Assembly: GCA_020063545.1 (NCBI GenBank)
Contig: JAGUUF010000326.1
Span: forward strand, 1-17,811
Length of the DNA stretch: 17,811 nucleotides
Source of the DNA: Cytophagales bacterium
GTDB taxonomy: Bacteria > Bacteroidota > Bacteroidia > Cytophagales > Cyclobacteriaceae
Reading direction: 5' to 3'
Part shown: in pieces, positions 1 through 7,069 of the stretch
Position numbering within the stretch: position 1 is the stretch's first letter
Layout of the letters: the number at the start of each line of letters is the position of its first letter
The notes under the pieces: generated by a model
Seen by the model: the letters and a program-made list of their open reading frames with translations, nothing else
Databases searched by the model: none
Told to the model about the DNA's origin: nothing
Program-made: the position numbers and the translations under genes

Positions 1-1689
1 ATCAATAAAGTAACTGAGTGCAGCCGTATTTTCCGGCAGTAGGTTTTGTACCTGGGAAATGGAAGGGGCAGTGGAGTTGTATTTCAGGTTGAAGTATTCA
101 GGGTACTTACTTTCCAGATTTTTTACAAAAGCCTGGTAGCTTTGATTGAGGTGAAAGGCCGTTTCGCGAAGGTATTTTTCCTCATCCTCCGAAGGCTTCT
201 GAGCAAGTTTTTGGTTAACCAACGCGAGTGCTGATTTGAGGCCACGTTCTTCTTCCAGGATATCGTCCGGGATTCCGGCAAATGACTTTGCGTTGGTATC
301 TGAAATGGCATCGAGCAATACGGCTGCCTTGCTCTTTTCGGCAAAATAAAAACTTGTTGCCCGATACTGTGCTCTTCTGCGGAAAGCAACTTCACTCAAC
401 TCATGGGCTATCCGGGCCCCATCGGCATACACTTCGTTTGCAATTGCGCCCAGTGCAATCTTATCCGATTCTTTTGAGGTTTGCTGCCGAAGGCGGTCAA
501 TAAGCGCATCGCAGGCTTTAAGGTTATTAATGGCTTTATCCAGATCTTTTTGCTTGAGGGTTTTTCCGAAATACCGGCTTTCAAGCGCCTGGGCTTTGTA
601 CATAATCGAATACAGCAGTTGGTTACCATTATAAAAGATGGTTCCATCCGGGTTTTCGTTGATGTCAGTGCTTTCGAAGGAGCTGACGTTTGCTATTAGC
701 GCCAGCTGGTAATTGGTAAGTCCTTCATCATATTTACCTTGTGTAACTTTTATTTTGCCGATGAGGTTATACGTGGAAGCAATGTCGGGATGTTTTTTGC
801 CATGCGTTGACTGGTAAATGGCAAGTGCTTTTTGGTAATACTCCAGTGCTGCGTTCAGTTCGCCCATGCCGGCATAGGTCTGGCCAAGGTTGAGCAACAC
901 AAATGCCTGGGAGGGATGGGGCCTGGAGTAAACCGTATTCCATACCTTAAGGGCGTCTTCAAAGTTAGTTATGGCATCGCCATAGAGTTTCATCGAGCGG
1001 TAAGCCAAGCCCATGTTAGTGGTAACGATAGCAATTTTAGGATGGCCGGCACCGTGAAGTTTGGTGTACAACTCGATGGCTTTGTCAAAATAGTCGAGGG
1101 CCTTATCCACATCCGTTTGACTAAATACCATTCCCAGGTCGTTATACGAGGCTGCGATAAGTTCGTGTGTTTCGGGCAGTTTATCCTGCCGGATGGACAG
1201 GGCCATTCGCAACTGTTCTTCGGCCTGAGCATATTTGCCGGTGCTGGCATAGGCCTGTCCCAGGTAGGCCAGGGTACGTGCCAGGTAAATCGGGTCTCCG
1301 ATTTCATTCAGGGTTATCGCTGCGTTTTCCAGCAGTTCGAGAGCTAAATCGCTTCTGCCCTGGTTAAGGTAAAGAAACCCGCGCGTGGATTGCGTCACGG
1401 CTCCAAGTGCAGCCGGGTTTTTGGATTTCTCCGAAAAGCTTTGGGTTTGATCCAGCAGGGCAGAGGCCTGATCAAACCTTCCTAACTGGATGAGCGCTTC
1501 TGCTTTTTTGTTGGCCATCAATATGCTTAGATCGGAAGTACCGGGTGCAACCTTATCCGCGAAGGTAATAGCGTCTTCGAATTTAGAATCGAACAGCAAT
1601 TGATCGATTTGATCAAGCTGAGCTTGTTGCGCCCTGCTGAGGTTCGCGCTGAAGGCGAGCAACACGATAAAGAAATAAATCCGTGCCAT
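1..1689 (-). CDS. Secreted TPR-CHAT domain protein (3' end outside window)
   Basis: The reading frame is open for 563 codons from ATG at 1689 to the window edge without a stop, so the C-terminus is missing. Residues 1-21 form a signal peptide (hydrophobic core, ending SRAQQ). Residues about 130-330 hold roughly five tetratricopeptide repeats, with motifs such as LGQAYASTGKYAQAEEQL, MGLAYRSMKLYGDAITNFE and LGQTYAGMGELNAALEYYQ. A helical linker follows, and the last visible residues (LLPENTAALSYFID) resemble the start of a CHAT domain, the caspase-like peptidase fold that commonly follows TPRs. The catalytic His and Cys would lie outside the window, so activity cannot be judged. The start codon overlaps the stop of the upstream outer-membrane-like gene by one base (TGATG), suggesting translational coupling and a shared role. 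TPR and signal peptide are seen directly; CHAT is inferred from the linker and family architecture. Confidence 0.85.
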   Translation of the reverse strand, partial: MARIYFFIVLLAFSANLSRAQQAQLDQIDQLLFDSKFEDAITFADKVAPGTSDLSILMANKKAEALIQLGRFDQASALLDQTQSFSEKSKNPAALGAVTQSTRGFLYLNQGRSDLALELLENAAITLNEIGDPIYLARTLAYLGQAYASTGKYAQAEEQLRMALSIRQDKLPETHELIAASYNDLGMVFSQTDVDKALDYFDKAIELYTKLHGAGHPKIAIVTTNMGLAYRSMKLYGDAITNFEDALKVWNTVYSRPHPSQAFVLLNLGQTYAGMGELNAALEYYQKALAIYQSTHGKKHPDIASTYNLIGKIKVTQGKYDEGLTNYQLALIANVSSFESTDINENPDGTIFYNGNQLLYSIMYKAQALESRYFGKTLKQKDLDKAINNLKACDALIDRLRQQTSKESDKIALGAIANEVYADGARIAHELSEVAFRRRAQYRATSFYFAEKSKAAVLLDAISDTNAKSFAGIPDDILEEERGLKSALALVNQKLAQKPSEDEEKYLRETAFHLNQSYQAFVKNLESKYPEYFNLKYNSTAPSISQVQNLLPENTAALSYFID

Positions 1690-2642
1690 CAGAACCTGTA
1701 AAAATAACTTAGGGTAGTAACCATGTTACGGGTAAGGCCATCGGGATTAACATCGCGTTGGGTTATTTTATGACCGAATAAAAGACGAACGCCTGTTTTC
1801 ACATTAAAACTATAACCGGCTGTTACTATTCCTGAAAGCGCCATGCCGGTAGTGCCATCAAGTTTTATCCGTATGCCCGATCCGGCCGGATCTTCAATTT
1901 CATCTTTGTTAATTCTGAAGATTGGCAGTAACCCGGCAGTAAAATTGAAGCGCGAAAAGCGGAAGTTGCGTTCAATCCGCAGCATCACATCGGTTCCTCT
2001 CTTCAGGTTGTATGCCTTATTGTATTTATGCACGTAATCAACGCCTTCGCCATTTTTATACACCGGGTCCCAATCGGACCATTGAAAGCGGTTGCCGTTT
2101 TTGTTGAACGGATGCTGAATGCCGGTGGCAAATAACCACTTTCGGCTGACCAGCGAAATCCCGGCAATGGCATCGTAGGTACCCAGGCTGGTTTGGTAGT
2201 ACATGGGTAATGGCAGGTTAAACTTGTCGTCTTTAAGGTTGGAGTTATTAGAGGGAAGTTTTCCTCCGATTGTAAAACTGATGTCGAATTGCTCGGATGC
2301 GTATAGGTTACGGGTAAGGCAATACGAGATGTCGCCCAGCCCGCCTGTGTTTCCGAAATTTCCGTTTACGGCCTGGTAGGGGAGCTTAACCTGGAAAAAA
2401 GTTTTATTGTCAATAATATTGAAACTCATATCAAGGTTTGCAACAAATACTATGGGGCTAAGGGTTGTGGTACCCCGGTAAAAACTTACTTCCATTGAAC
2501 GCAGTTTAATGGGCACCTTTTTGTTAAAAGGTTGGTCGGGTTTCATGGCGCCCATCGTACAAAATCCTGCATCGCTGCAGCCTTGTGCCAGTGCGTTAAA
2601 AAACAAGCCAGGTAGTATAGCCAGTGTAAGTATCAATCTCAT
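1689..2642 (-). CDS. Outer-membrane beta-barrel-like exported protein, unknown function
   Basis: This 317-residue protein begins with a clear signal peptide (MRLILTLAILPGLFFNALAQ, cleavage probably before Q20 or G21). A short Cys-containing segment follows (CSDAGFCTMG). The remainder alternates polar and hydrophobic residues in strand-like stretches (for example FFQVKLPYQAV, FDISFTIGGKLP, GVRLLFGHKI) and ends in an aromatic residue, LSYFYRF. A terminal Phe with alternating aromatics is typical of outer-membrane barrels. I do not recognise a specific family; transporter-like or porin-like barrels of Bacteroidota are the nearest guess. Its stop TGA shares a base with the start ATG of the TPR-CHAT gene, so the two are almost certainly cotranscribed. 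Transcription must begin in the 97 bases after the preceding M23 gene, a stretch that also holds that gene's terminator. Confidence 0.8.
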   Translation of the reverse strand: MRLILTLAILPGLFFNALAQGCSDAGFCTMGAMKPDQPFNKKVPIKLRSMEVSFYRGTTTLSPIVFVANLDMSFNIIDNKTFFQVKLPYQAVNGNFGNTGGLGDISYCLTRNLYASEQFDISFTIGGKLPSNNSNLKDDKFNLPLPMYYQTSLGTYDAIAGISLVSRKWLFATGIQHPFNKNGNRFQWSDWDPVYKNGEGVDYVHKYNKAYNLKRGTDVMLRIERNFRFSRFNFTAGLLPIFRINKDEIEDPAGSGIRIKLDGTTGMALSGIVTAGYSFNVKTGVRLLFGHKITQRDVNPDGLTRNMVTTLSYFYRF

Positions 2643-2690
2643 GGCGAAGGTTGTTTGCTTATAACCTCGAAATTACAAATTACATGGCAA

Positions 2691-2718
2691 TAAAAAAGCC
2701 TGCAGGTTGTGCAGGCTT
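2691..2718 (-). terminator. Intrinsic terminator of the trhO-mogA-M23 operon
   Basis: On the minus strand, about 20 bases after the M23 stop codon, the perfect 9-bp stem AAGCCTGCA/TGCAGGCTT (2696-2704 with 2710-2718, 5-base loop) is followed directly by a T tract (2692-2697 read as T). This is the standard form of a rho-independent terminator and separates this operon from the outer-membrane-protein/TPR-CHAT pair downstream. Confidence 0.85.
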
Positions 2719-2739
2719 ATGACGGGAGTCCAAAACTCG

Positions 2740-3717
2740 CTACATACCAAGCGACTGATTTTCGATAGAAGCAAGCTCGATAATCTTTTCGTACTCTGAA
2801 GGGCTGAGGTCATTATAGAAGTAATGTACAGGATTAATGAGCACCCCGTTTAGTACTACTTCGTAATGCAGGTGCGGGGCCGTGGAGAGGCCGGTGTTTC
2901 CAACATAGCCGATTAAATCGCCTCGTTTTACTTTCTGCCCTTTTCGCACGGCAAAGTCGTGCATGTGCGCATACCGTGTCTGGTAACCAAATCCATGGTT
3001 AATGGTAATCATTTTACCGTACCCGCTAAAGCGGATGTCCACCTCTTCCACAACGCCATCAGCTGTTGCGTAAATGGGTGTGCCGATGGGTGCAGCGAAG
3101 TCAATGCCCGTATGCATTTTCTTTACTTTATAAACCGGGTGTATGCGCATGCCAAAACCCGAGGCAAGTGCAATAAGCTGTTTGTTGGCAACCGGCTGAA
3201 TGGCCGGGGTTGCTGCAAATTGTTTTTCTTTGTTTTCAGCAAGTTCAACCACCTCATCCTGCGATTTTGATTCGATGTACACTTTTCTCCGGAGCAGGTC
3301 AACCCGTTTGCTTAACTCCAGGATCAGGTCTTTGTGCTGGATGGGTTTGTTCAGGATATCGCTGTAACGCTCAGTGCCACCCACACCGGCATTCCGTATG
3401 GATTTATCAATGGGTTCTGAGCCTAATACCACCCGGTAAATATTATCATCGCGATGTTCAAGGCCCTGTATGGTGTTTTCCAGTTCATCAACCTGCTTTT
3501 TCAGGTTGGCGTAGTAGTACTCCAGTTCCTTTACTTCGTTTTTAAGGAAGAGTTCCTTAGGCGATTCAAAATAGGTACTGAACATCAGGTAAATACCGCT
3601 GGCCAGTACCAGGGTAAGGAAAAACAGCCCGAGGCCGTTCAGTACAATGTCGCTGGTTTTGGTTCGAACCCGCTCGTATTTACATGTTTCGGTGTCGTAG
3701 TAATACTTAATTTTCAT
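2740..3717 (-). CDS. M23 family metallopeptidase, membrane-anchored, with coiled coil
   Basis: This 325-residue protein has a short cytoplasmic N-terminus, one transmembrane helix at about 27-48, a predicted coiled coil at about 57-90 (heptad-like LKNEVKELEYYYANLKKQVD), a linker, and a LytM/M23 domain at about 185-297. The domain carries the full Zn site: H202 and D206 in HTGID, H251 in YAHMH, and H282/H284 in PHLHYE. Members are zinc endopeptidases cutting peptide cross-links in peptidoglycan from the periplasmic side. The single-TM plus coiled-coil architecture resembles cell-envelope peptidases involved in division or shape, but the intact metal site argues for activity rather than an EnvC/NlpD-type activator (inference). 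It is the last gene of the trhO-mogA-M23 run, starting 11 bases after the mogA stop and followed by an intrinsic terminator. Confidence 0.9.
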   Translation of the reverse strand: MKIKYYYDTETCKYERVRTKTSDIVLNGLGLFFLTLVLASGIYLMFSTYFESPKELFLKNEVKELEYYYANLKKQVDELENTIQGLEHRDDNIYRVVLGSEPIDKSIRNAGVGGTERYSDILNKPIQHKDLILELSKRVDLLRRKVYIESKSQDEVVELAENKEKQFAATPAIQPVANKQLIALASGFGMRIHPVYKVKKMHTGIDFAAPIGTPIYATADGVVEEVDIRFSGYGKMITINHGFGYQTRYAHMHDFAVRKGQKVKRGDLIGYVGNTGLSTAPHLHYEVVLNGVLINPVHYFYNDLSPSEYEKIIELASIENQSLGM

Positions 3718-3728
3718 AAAGCCTGCAA

Positions 3729-4259
3729 TTATACAGAATGCGGCCTGAACGGTTTAATGACCTGTTCATTGCATTCGATGAACGGCCCTTCCAGCAGGTC
3801 AATGCAATACGGAACCGCTGGGAAAACAGCATTCAGGCACTGCCGGATGGCTTTTGGCTTGCCCGGCAGGTTCAAAATTAGTGATTTTCCGCGAATTCCG
3901 GCTGTCTGCCGCGAGAGGATGGCCGTGGGCACATACTTCAGGCTTTCCGCACGCATCAGTTCGCCAAACCCCGGCAGCATTTTTTCGCACACCTTTTCCG
4001 TGGCTTCAGGGGTAACATCGCGTTTGGCCGGGCCGGTTCCTCCGCAGGTTACAATCAGGCAGCATTGCTTTTCATCGGCCATCTCAATCAGGCATTGCTC
4101 AATCAGCGGCTGTTCATCCGGTATCACGGCATATTCTTTTTCCCACGGGCTCTTAATGTATTCGCGCAGCGTGGCAACAATTTCCTTTCCAGGCAGGTCT
4201 TCGTATATGCCCTGGCTTGCCCGGTCTGAAATATTAATAATGCCGATGCGGATGATCAT
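3729..4259 (-). CDS. mogA: Molybdopterin adenylyltransferase MogA
   Basis: This 176-residue protein is a close MogA homologue over its whole length. MogA adenylates molybdopterin with ATP, priming the cofactor for molybdate insertion by MoeA, in the cytoplasm. Visible signatures are the N-terminal IGIINISDRASQGIYED, the CGGTGPAKRDVTPEAT nucleotide loop (one Cys where many members have Thr), the MPGFGE-like segment LPGFGELMRAES, and LILNLPGKPKAI. The C-terminal VPYCIDLLEGPFIE matches MogA better than the related MoaB group. E. coli MogA is about 195 residues, so this is a compact but complete version. It starts 20 bases after the trhO stop and ends 11 bases before the M23 start, so all three are probably cotranscribed. 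No other molybdenum-cofactor genes or obvious molybdoenzymes occur in the window. Confidence 0.95.
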   Translation of the reverse strand: MIIRIGIINISDRASQGIYEDLPGKEIVATLREYIKSPWEKEYAVIPDEQPLIEQCLIEMADEKQCCLIVTCGGTGPAKRDVTPEATEKVCEKMLPGFGELMRAESLKYVPTAILSRQTAGIRGKSLILNLPGKPKAIRQCLNAVFPAVPYCIDLLEGPFIECNEQVIKPFRPHSV

Positions 4260-4279
4260 GGTGGAGGAACTGGTTGGAT

Positions 4280-5314
4280 TTATTGGTTGATGTTGAGGAG
4301 GTGTTGCGACCTTCCTTTTTTAAATACCTGGCGCCCCTTGTTAATGCCTTTTCGGATCTCTTTTTGTTTTTCCTCGGGCAGTTGAATTATCTGTTTACAT
4401 TCAATAGAACAGCACCCTGAGAATTTTTCACCGCATGCTTTGCATTGAATAAACAACAGGTGGCAGCCATCATTTTTACAATTGGTGTGGTCATCGCAGG
4501 GCGCCCCGCACTGGTGGCACGAACTGATGATGTCATCGGTTATGCGTTCGCCAAGGCGTTCGTCAAACACAAAGTTTTTACCGATGAATTTATTTTCAAG
4601 CCCCTGTTCTTTAACCTGCCGGGCGTATTCTATGATACCGCCATCCAACTGGAAAATGTTTTTAAAGCCTTTATGTTTCATCCATGCACTGGCTTTTTCG
4701 CAGCGGATTCCGCCCGTACAGTACATCAGGAGGTTTTTGTCGCGGTGCTGTGCCATTAAGTCTTCGGCAACCTGAAGTTCCTCCCTGAAGGTATCCACAT
4801 CAGGGCAGATGGCATTTTTGAAATGCCCCACTTCGCTTTCATAGTGGTTGCGCATATCAATAATAATAGTGTTCGGGTCATCGGCCAGCCTGTTGAATTC
4901 TTTTGCCGACACATGGATGCCGCAGTTGGTTACATCGAAGGTTGAATCATCAAGCCCATCGGCAACAATTTTTTTCCTTACCAGGATTTTTAGTTTGAAA
5001 AACGATTTACCATTATCCTCTACCGCTATGTTGAGCCTGACGTTATTCAGAAAGTCAATTGCGTACAAGGCTGCTCTGAAAGCATTCAACTGTGATGAAG
5101 GCACACTTACCTGTGCATTAATTCCTTCGGGGGCAACATAAATGCGGCCGAGTACTCCCAGGCTGCTCAGTATTTTGTACAGTTTATCTCGAAATCCTTT
5201 TGGATCAGCAAGGTGGTGGTACTTATAAAATGATAGGGTAGTACGGTTGAGGCGGGGTGCCGAGTGAAGCTGCTCCTTGAGCAACCTTCCCTCAATTCGG
5301 TTGTACAGTGCCAT
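4280..5314 (-). CDS. trhO: tRNA uridine(34) hydroxylase TrhO, rhodanese family
   Basis: This 344-residue protein matches the YceA/TrhO family in length and order of domains. TrhO uses oxygen to hydroxylate U34 of certain tRNAs, giving 5-hydroxyuridine, the precursor of cmo5U/mcmo5U-type wobble bases. Residues about 25-115 form the N-terminal ferredoxin-like domain (GRIYVAPEGINAQVSVP is characteristic), residues about 130-235 the rhodanese domain, with the active-site loop CTGGIRCEKAS placing the likely catalytic Cys at 199 and the second conserved Cys at 205. Residues about 268-312 form a Cys/His cluster (CHQCGAPCDDHTNCKNDGC, then CKACGEKFSGCCSIEC) that probably binds zinc and is common in Bacteroidota members. 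It is the first gene of its operon, about 27 bases below a good promoter. Confidence 0.95.
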   Translation of the reverse strand: MALYNRIEGRLLKEQLHSAPRLNRTTLSFYKYHHLADPKGFRDKLYKILSSLGVLGRIYVAPEGINAQVSVPSSQLNAFRAALYAIDFLNNVRLNIAVEDNGKSFFKLKILVRKKIVADGLDDSTFDVTNCGIHVSAKEFNRLADDPNTIIIDMRNHYESEVGHFKNAICPDVDTFREELQVAEDLMAQHRDKNLLMYCTGGIRCEKASAWMKHKGFKNIFQLDGGIIEYARQVKEQGLENKFIGKNFVFDERLGERITDDIISSCHQCGAPCDDHTNCKNDGCHLLFIQCKACGEKFSGCCSIECKQIIQLPEEKQKEIRKGINKGRQVFKKGRSQHLLNINQ

Positions 5315-5346
5315 TAGTGTTTTTTGCAGGAAAACCTAACTGGCTG

Positions 5347-5378
5347 CAAAGATACGATTTCGCGGCCGGGAGATAAAA
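5347..5378 (-). promoter_or_regulatory. Bacteroidota-type promoter for trhO-mogA-M23
   Basis: On the minus strand TATCTTTG (5347-5354) is an exact match to the -7 consensus TAnnTTTG. Exactly 20 bases upstream is TTTT (5375-5378), three of four matches to the -33 element TTTG. Start of transcription would fall near 5341, leaving a leader of about 27 bases before the trhO ATG. It lies right after the stop of the preceding 205-residue gene, separating the two transcription units. Confidence 0.55.
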
Positions 5379-5381
5379 GAT

Positions 5382-5999
5382 TTATTTTGGCTCAAGCTGA
5401 CCTTTAATCAGCAGGTTATATTCTGCGCAGGTTAGGAAGCCATGTTTATCGCAATAGGGGCATGTCTTGTACTGATTTTCAAAGGCGCCTTTGCGGATGA
5501 GTACCGTAGAGCCTTTGCAAACCGGGCACGTTACTTTGCCTGCAGGCCCGCAGTCAATTTCGTATTCTGATGACAAGACTTCTTTCGCTTTGGCGGTATT
5601 GCGGGTTTGTTCTTTTACAAACTCAGTTTCAGCTTTTCGAAGCAGGCTAACGGCCTCGGCATAAAATTGCCCTGAAGGTCCTTTTAACTGGATATATTTA
5701 TTCAGCCAGTCGATACCTTGTTTGAATTTGTTCAGGTAAAAGGAGTTCTTACCAAAGTAAAATGTAAGGTCGGAGGGGATGCTTTTAATATTGTTCAGGA
5801 CGTATATCAGTTTTTGATCAGCGGCTTCGTATCGCCCGTCATCCATAAGGACAACCGCTGAGTCCATTACCCGCAGCAGTTCTGTTCGCTTACGCTGTTC
5901 CTGTTGTATCCGGTATTCTTCTGCCAGTGTGCGGTCCTGGGCAGCTACTTTAAGGACACCTCCGGACAAAATACAAATGATGGCGAGCCGGTTAAACAT
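5382..5999 (-). CDS. Secreted protein with two CxxC pairs (zinc-ribbon-like), unknown function
   Basis: This 205-residue protein has a signal peptide (residues 1-20, MFNRLAIICILSGGVLKVAA, before Q21). Residues about 42-130 are helical with a TPR-like pattern (MDDGRYEAADQKLIYVLNN, then FKQGIDWLNKYIQLKG). The C-terminal part holds six cysteines: C150, C158 and C161 (CPVC), C180 and C183 (CPYC), and C191. The pairing CxxC-x18-CxxC recalls the zinc finger of DnaJ-type proteins or a zinc ribbon. Because it is exported, these cysteines could alternatively form disulfides or bind another metal. It starts 4 bases after the stop of the amidohydrolase gene, so it is the last gene of that operon, but its link to sugar or tryptophan metabolism is unclear. 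No specific family recognised. Confidence 0.75.
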   Translation of the reverse strand: MFNRLAIICILSGGVLKVAAQDRTLAEEYRIQQEQRKRTELLRVMDSAVVLMDDGRYEAADQKLIYVLNNIKSIPSDLTFYFGKNSFYLNKFKQGIDWLNKYIQLKGPSGQFYAEAVSLLRKAETEFVKEQTRNTAKAKEVLSSEYEIDCGPAGKVTCPVCKGSTVLIRKGAFENQYKTCPYCDKHGFLTCAEYNLLIKGQLEPK

Positions 6000-6003
6000 G
6001 GTA

Positions 6004-7011
6004 TTAAGTAAAGCGTTCTTTGGTTATTCCGAGCCAGTTAAGCGGGGCATTGCAAAATATATCTTCTTTTACGGATGGATCAATAGTCATCTCTTCAATA
6101 AACCTGCCAATTTCCAAATCGCCAAGCGGGAAGGGGTAATCGGAGCCCAGTGTAATGTGTTTTGAACCCTGCAGTTTTAATACGTATTCGAGCATAAGCG
6201 GGTCGTGAGTAATGCAATCAACCCAGAATTTTCCCAAATAATTTCGCGGGTTAACCGGGTTATCAATAGCCACCAGGTCGGGCCGGCAAAGAAAGCCGTG
6301 TTCAATACGTCCGATTGTACCAAGAAATGAACCGCCAGCATGTGCAAAGTTTACGCGCAGTGAAGGTAGTTTTTCAAAAATGCCGCCAAAGATCATCGAG
6401 CAGATGGCGCGCGAGGTTTCGGCCGGCATGCCCACCAACCAGGGTAGCCAGTAGCGCTGCATGCTTTTCATGCCCATCATGTTCCAGGGGTGCACCAACA
6501 CCGCCATGCTTAATTTTTCGCAGGCTTCGAAAATGGGAAAGAAGCGCTCTTCGTTCAGGTTCAGATCGTTTATGTTCGAACCGATCTGAATACCGAGCAG
6601 CCCGATTTTTTTACAGCGCTCAAGTTCGTTGATGGCCAGTTCGGTATCCTGCATGGGCACCGTGCCGAGGCCGACATAGTTCTTCGGATATTTTTCAACC
6701 AGGTCGGCTATGTGGTCGTTCAGGAATTTTGAAACATCCAGGCAATCCAGCGGTTTGGCCCAATACGAGAACATGACCGGTATGGTGCACACCACCTGTA
6801 CCTGGGTGTTAAATTTTGCGTATTCCTCAATCCGCAGGTTTGGGTTCCAGGCATTTTCTTTTATTTCCCGGAAGAACTGGTTGCCGCGCATCATTTTGGC
6901 AAAACCTTTTTTGTGATGCTGCAAATAAATGAAATCGCCATACCCAAATTTCTCCGCCCAGTTGGGGAGTTTTTTCGGTATGATGTGCGTATGGGTATCG
7001 ATTTTCAGCAT
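6004..7011 (-). CDS. Amidohydrolase, ACMS decarboxylase (ACMSD) type
   Basis: Numbered from ATG at 7011, this 335-residue protein closely resembles 2-amino-3-carboxymuconate-6-semialdehyde decarboxylase, a Zn enzyme that diverts ACMS from quinolinate formation in kynurenine and 2-nitrobenzoate catabolism. The metal and catalytic set is complete: H7 and H9 (IDTHTHIIP), H174 (VHPWNM), H224 (NFAHAGG) and D291 (LGSDYPFPLG). R48 matches the substrate-binding Arg, and VMFSYWAKP and YWLPWLVGMPAET are diagnostic of ACMSD rather than generic amidohydrolase_2 enzymes. An in-frame TTG at 7026 would add five residues (FWQS segment), but family members begin at this Met and the sequence AGGA directly abuts the TTG, so ATG is preferred. 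It follows the Gfo/Idh/MocA gene by 58 bases. No kynurenine-pathway gene is nearby, so the true substrate is uncertain. Confidence 0.88.
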   Translation of the reverse strand: MLKIDTHTHIIPKKLPNWAEKFGYGDFIYLQHHKKGFAKMMRGNQFFREIKENAWNPNLRIEEYAKFNTQVQVVCTIPVMFSYWAKPLDCLDVSKFLNDHIADLVEKYPKNYVGLGTVPMQDTELAINELERCKKIGLLGIQIGSNINDLNLNEERFFPIFEACEKLSMAVLVHPWNMMGMKSMQRYWLPWLVGMPAETSRAICSMIFGGIFEKLPSLRVNFAHAGGSFLGTIGRIEHGFLCRPDLVAIDNPVNPRNYLGKFWVDCITHDPLMLEYVLKLQGSKHITLGSDYPFPLGDLEIGRFIEEMTIDPSVKEDIFCNAPLNWLGITKERFT

Positions 7012-7069
7012 GGATTGCCAGAACAATCCTGCAATATCGGGGATTTTGAATAGAGTTCAACTGATGCGT

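Noticed and set aside
832..1347. A 171-codon plus-strand frame within the TPR-CHAT region
   Set aside because: The opposite strand is a continuous TPR-coding frame of 563 codons; the plus-strand product is Cys- and Gly-rich without a family pattern.
1..1689. A type III-E CRISPR (Craspase-like) TPR-CHAT effector
   Set aside because: The protein has a signal peptide and no Cas gene or CRISPR array is nearby; secreted TPR-CHAT proteins are common in Bacteroidota.
2668..2675. TAATTTCG as a -7 promoter element for the outer-membrane-like gene
   Set aside because: It matches 7 of 8 positions but no -33 element lies at the right distance, so it was not listed as a promoter.
3454..4290. A 278-codon plus-strand frame opposite the mogA and M23 genes
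   Set aside because: It runs antisense to two clear conserved proteins, and its product has no domain pattern; it is a shadow frame.
7012..7026. TTG start codon for the ACMSD-type gene at 7026
   Set aside because: ACMSD homologues start at the Met encoded at 7011, and the AGGA sequence directly touches the TTG with no spacing.
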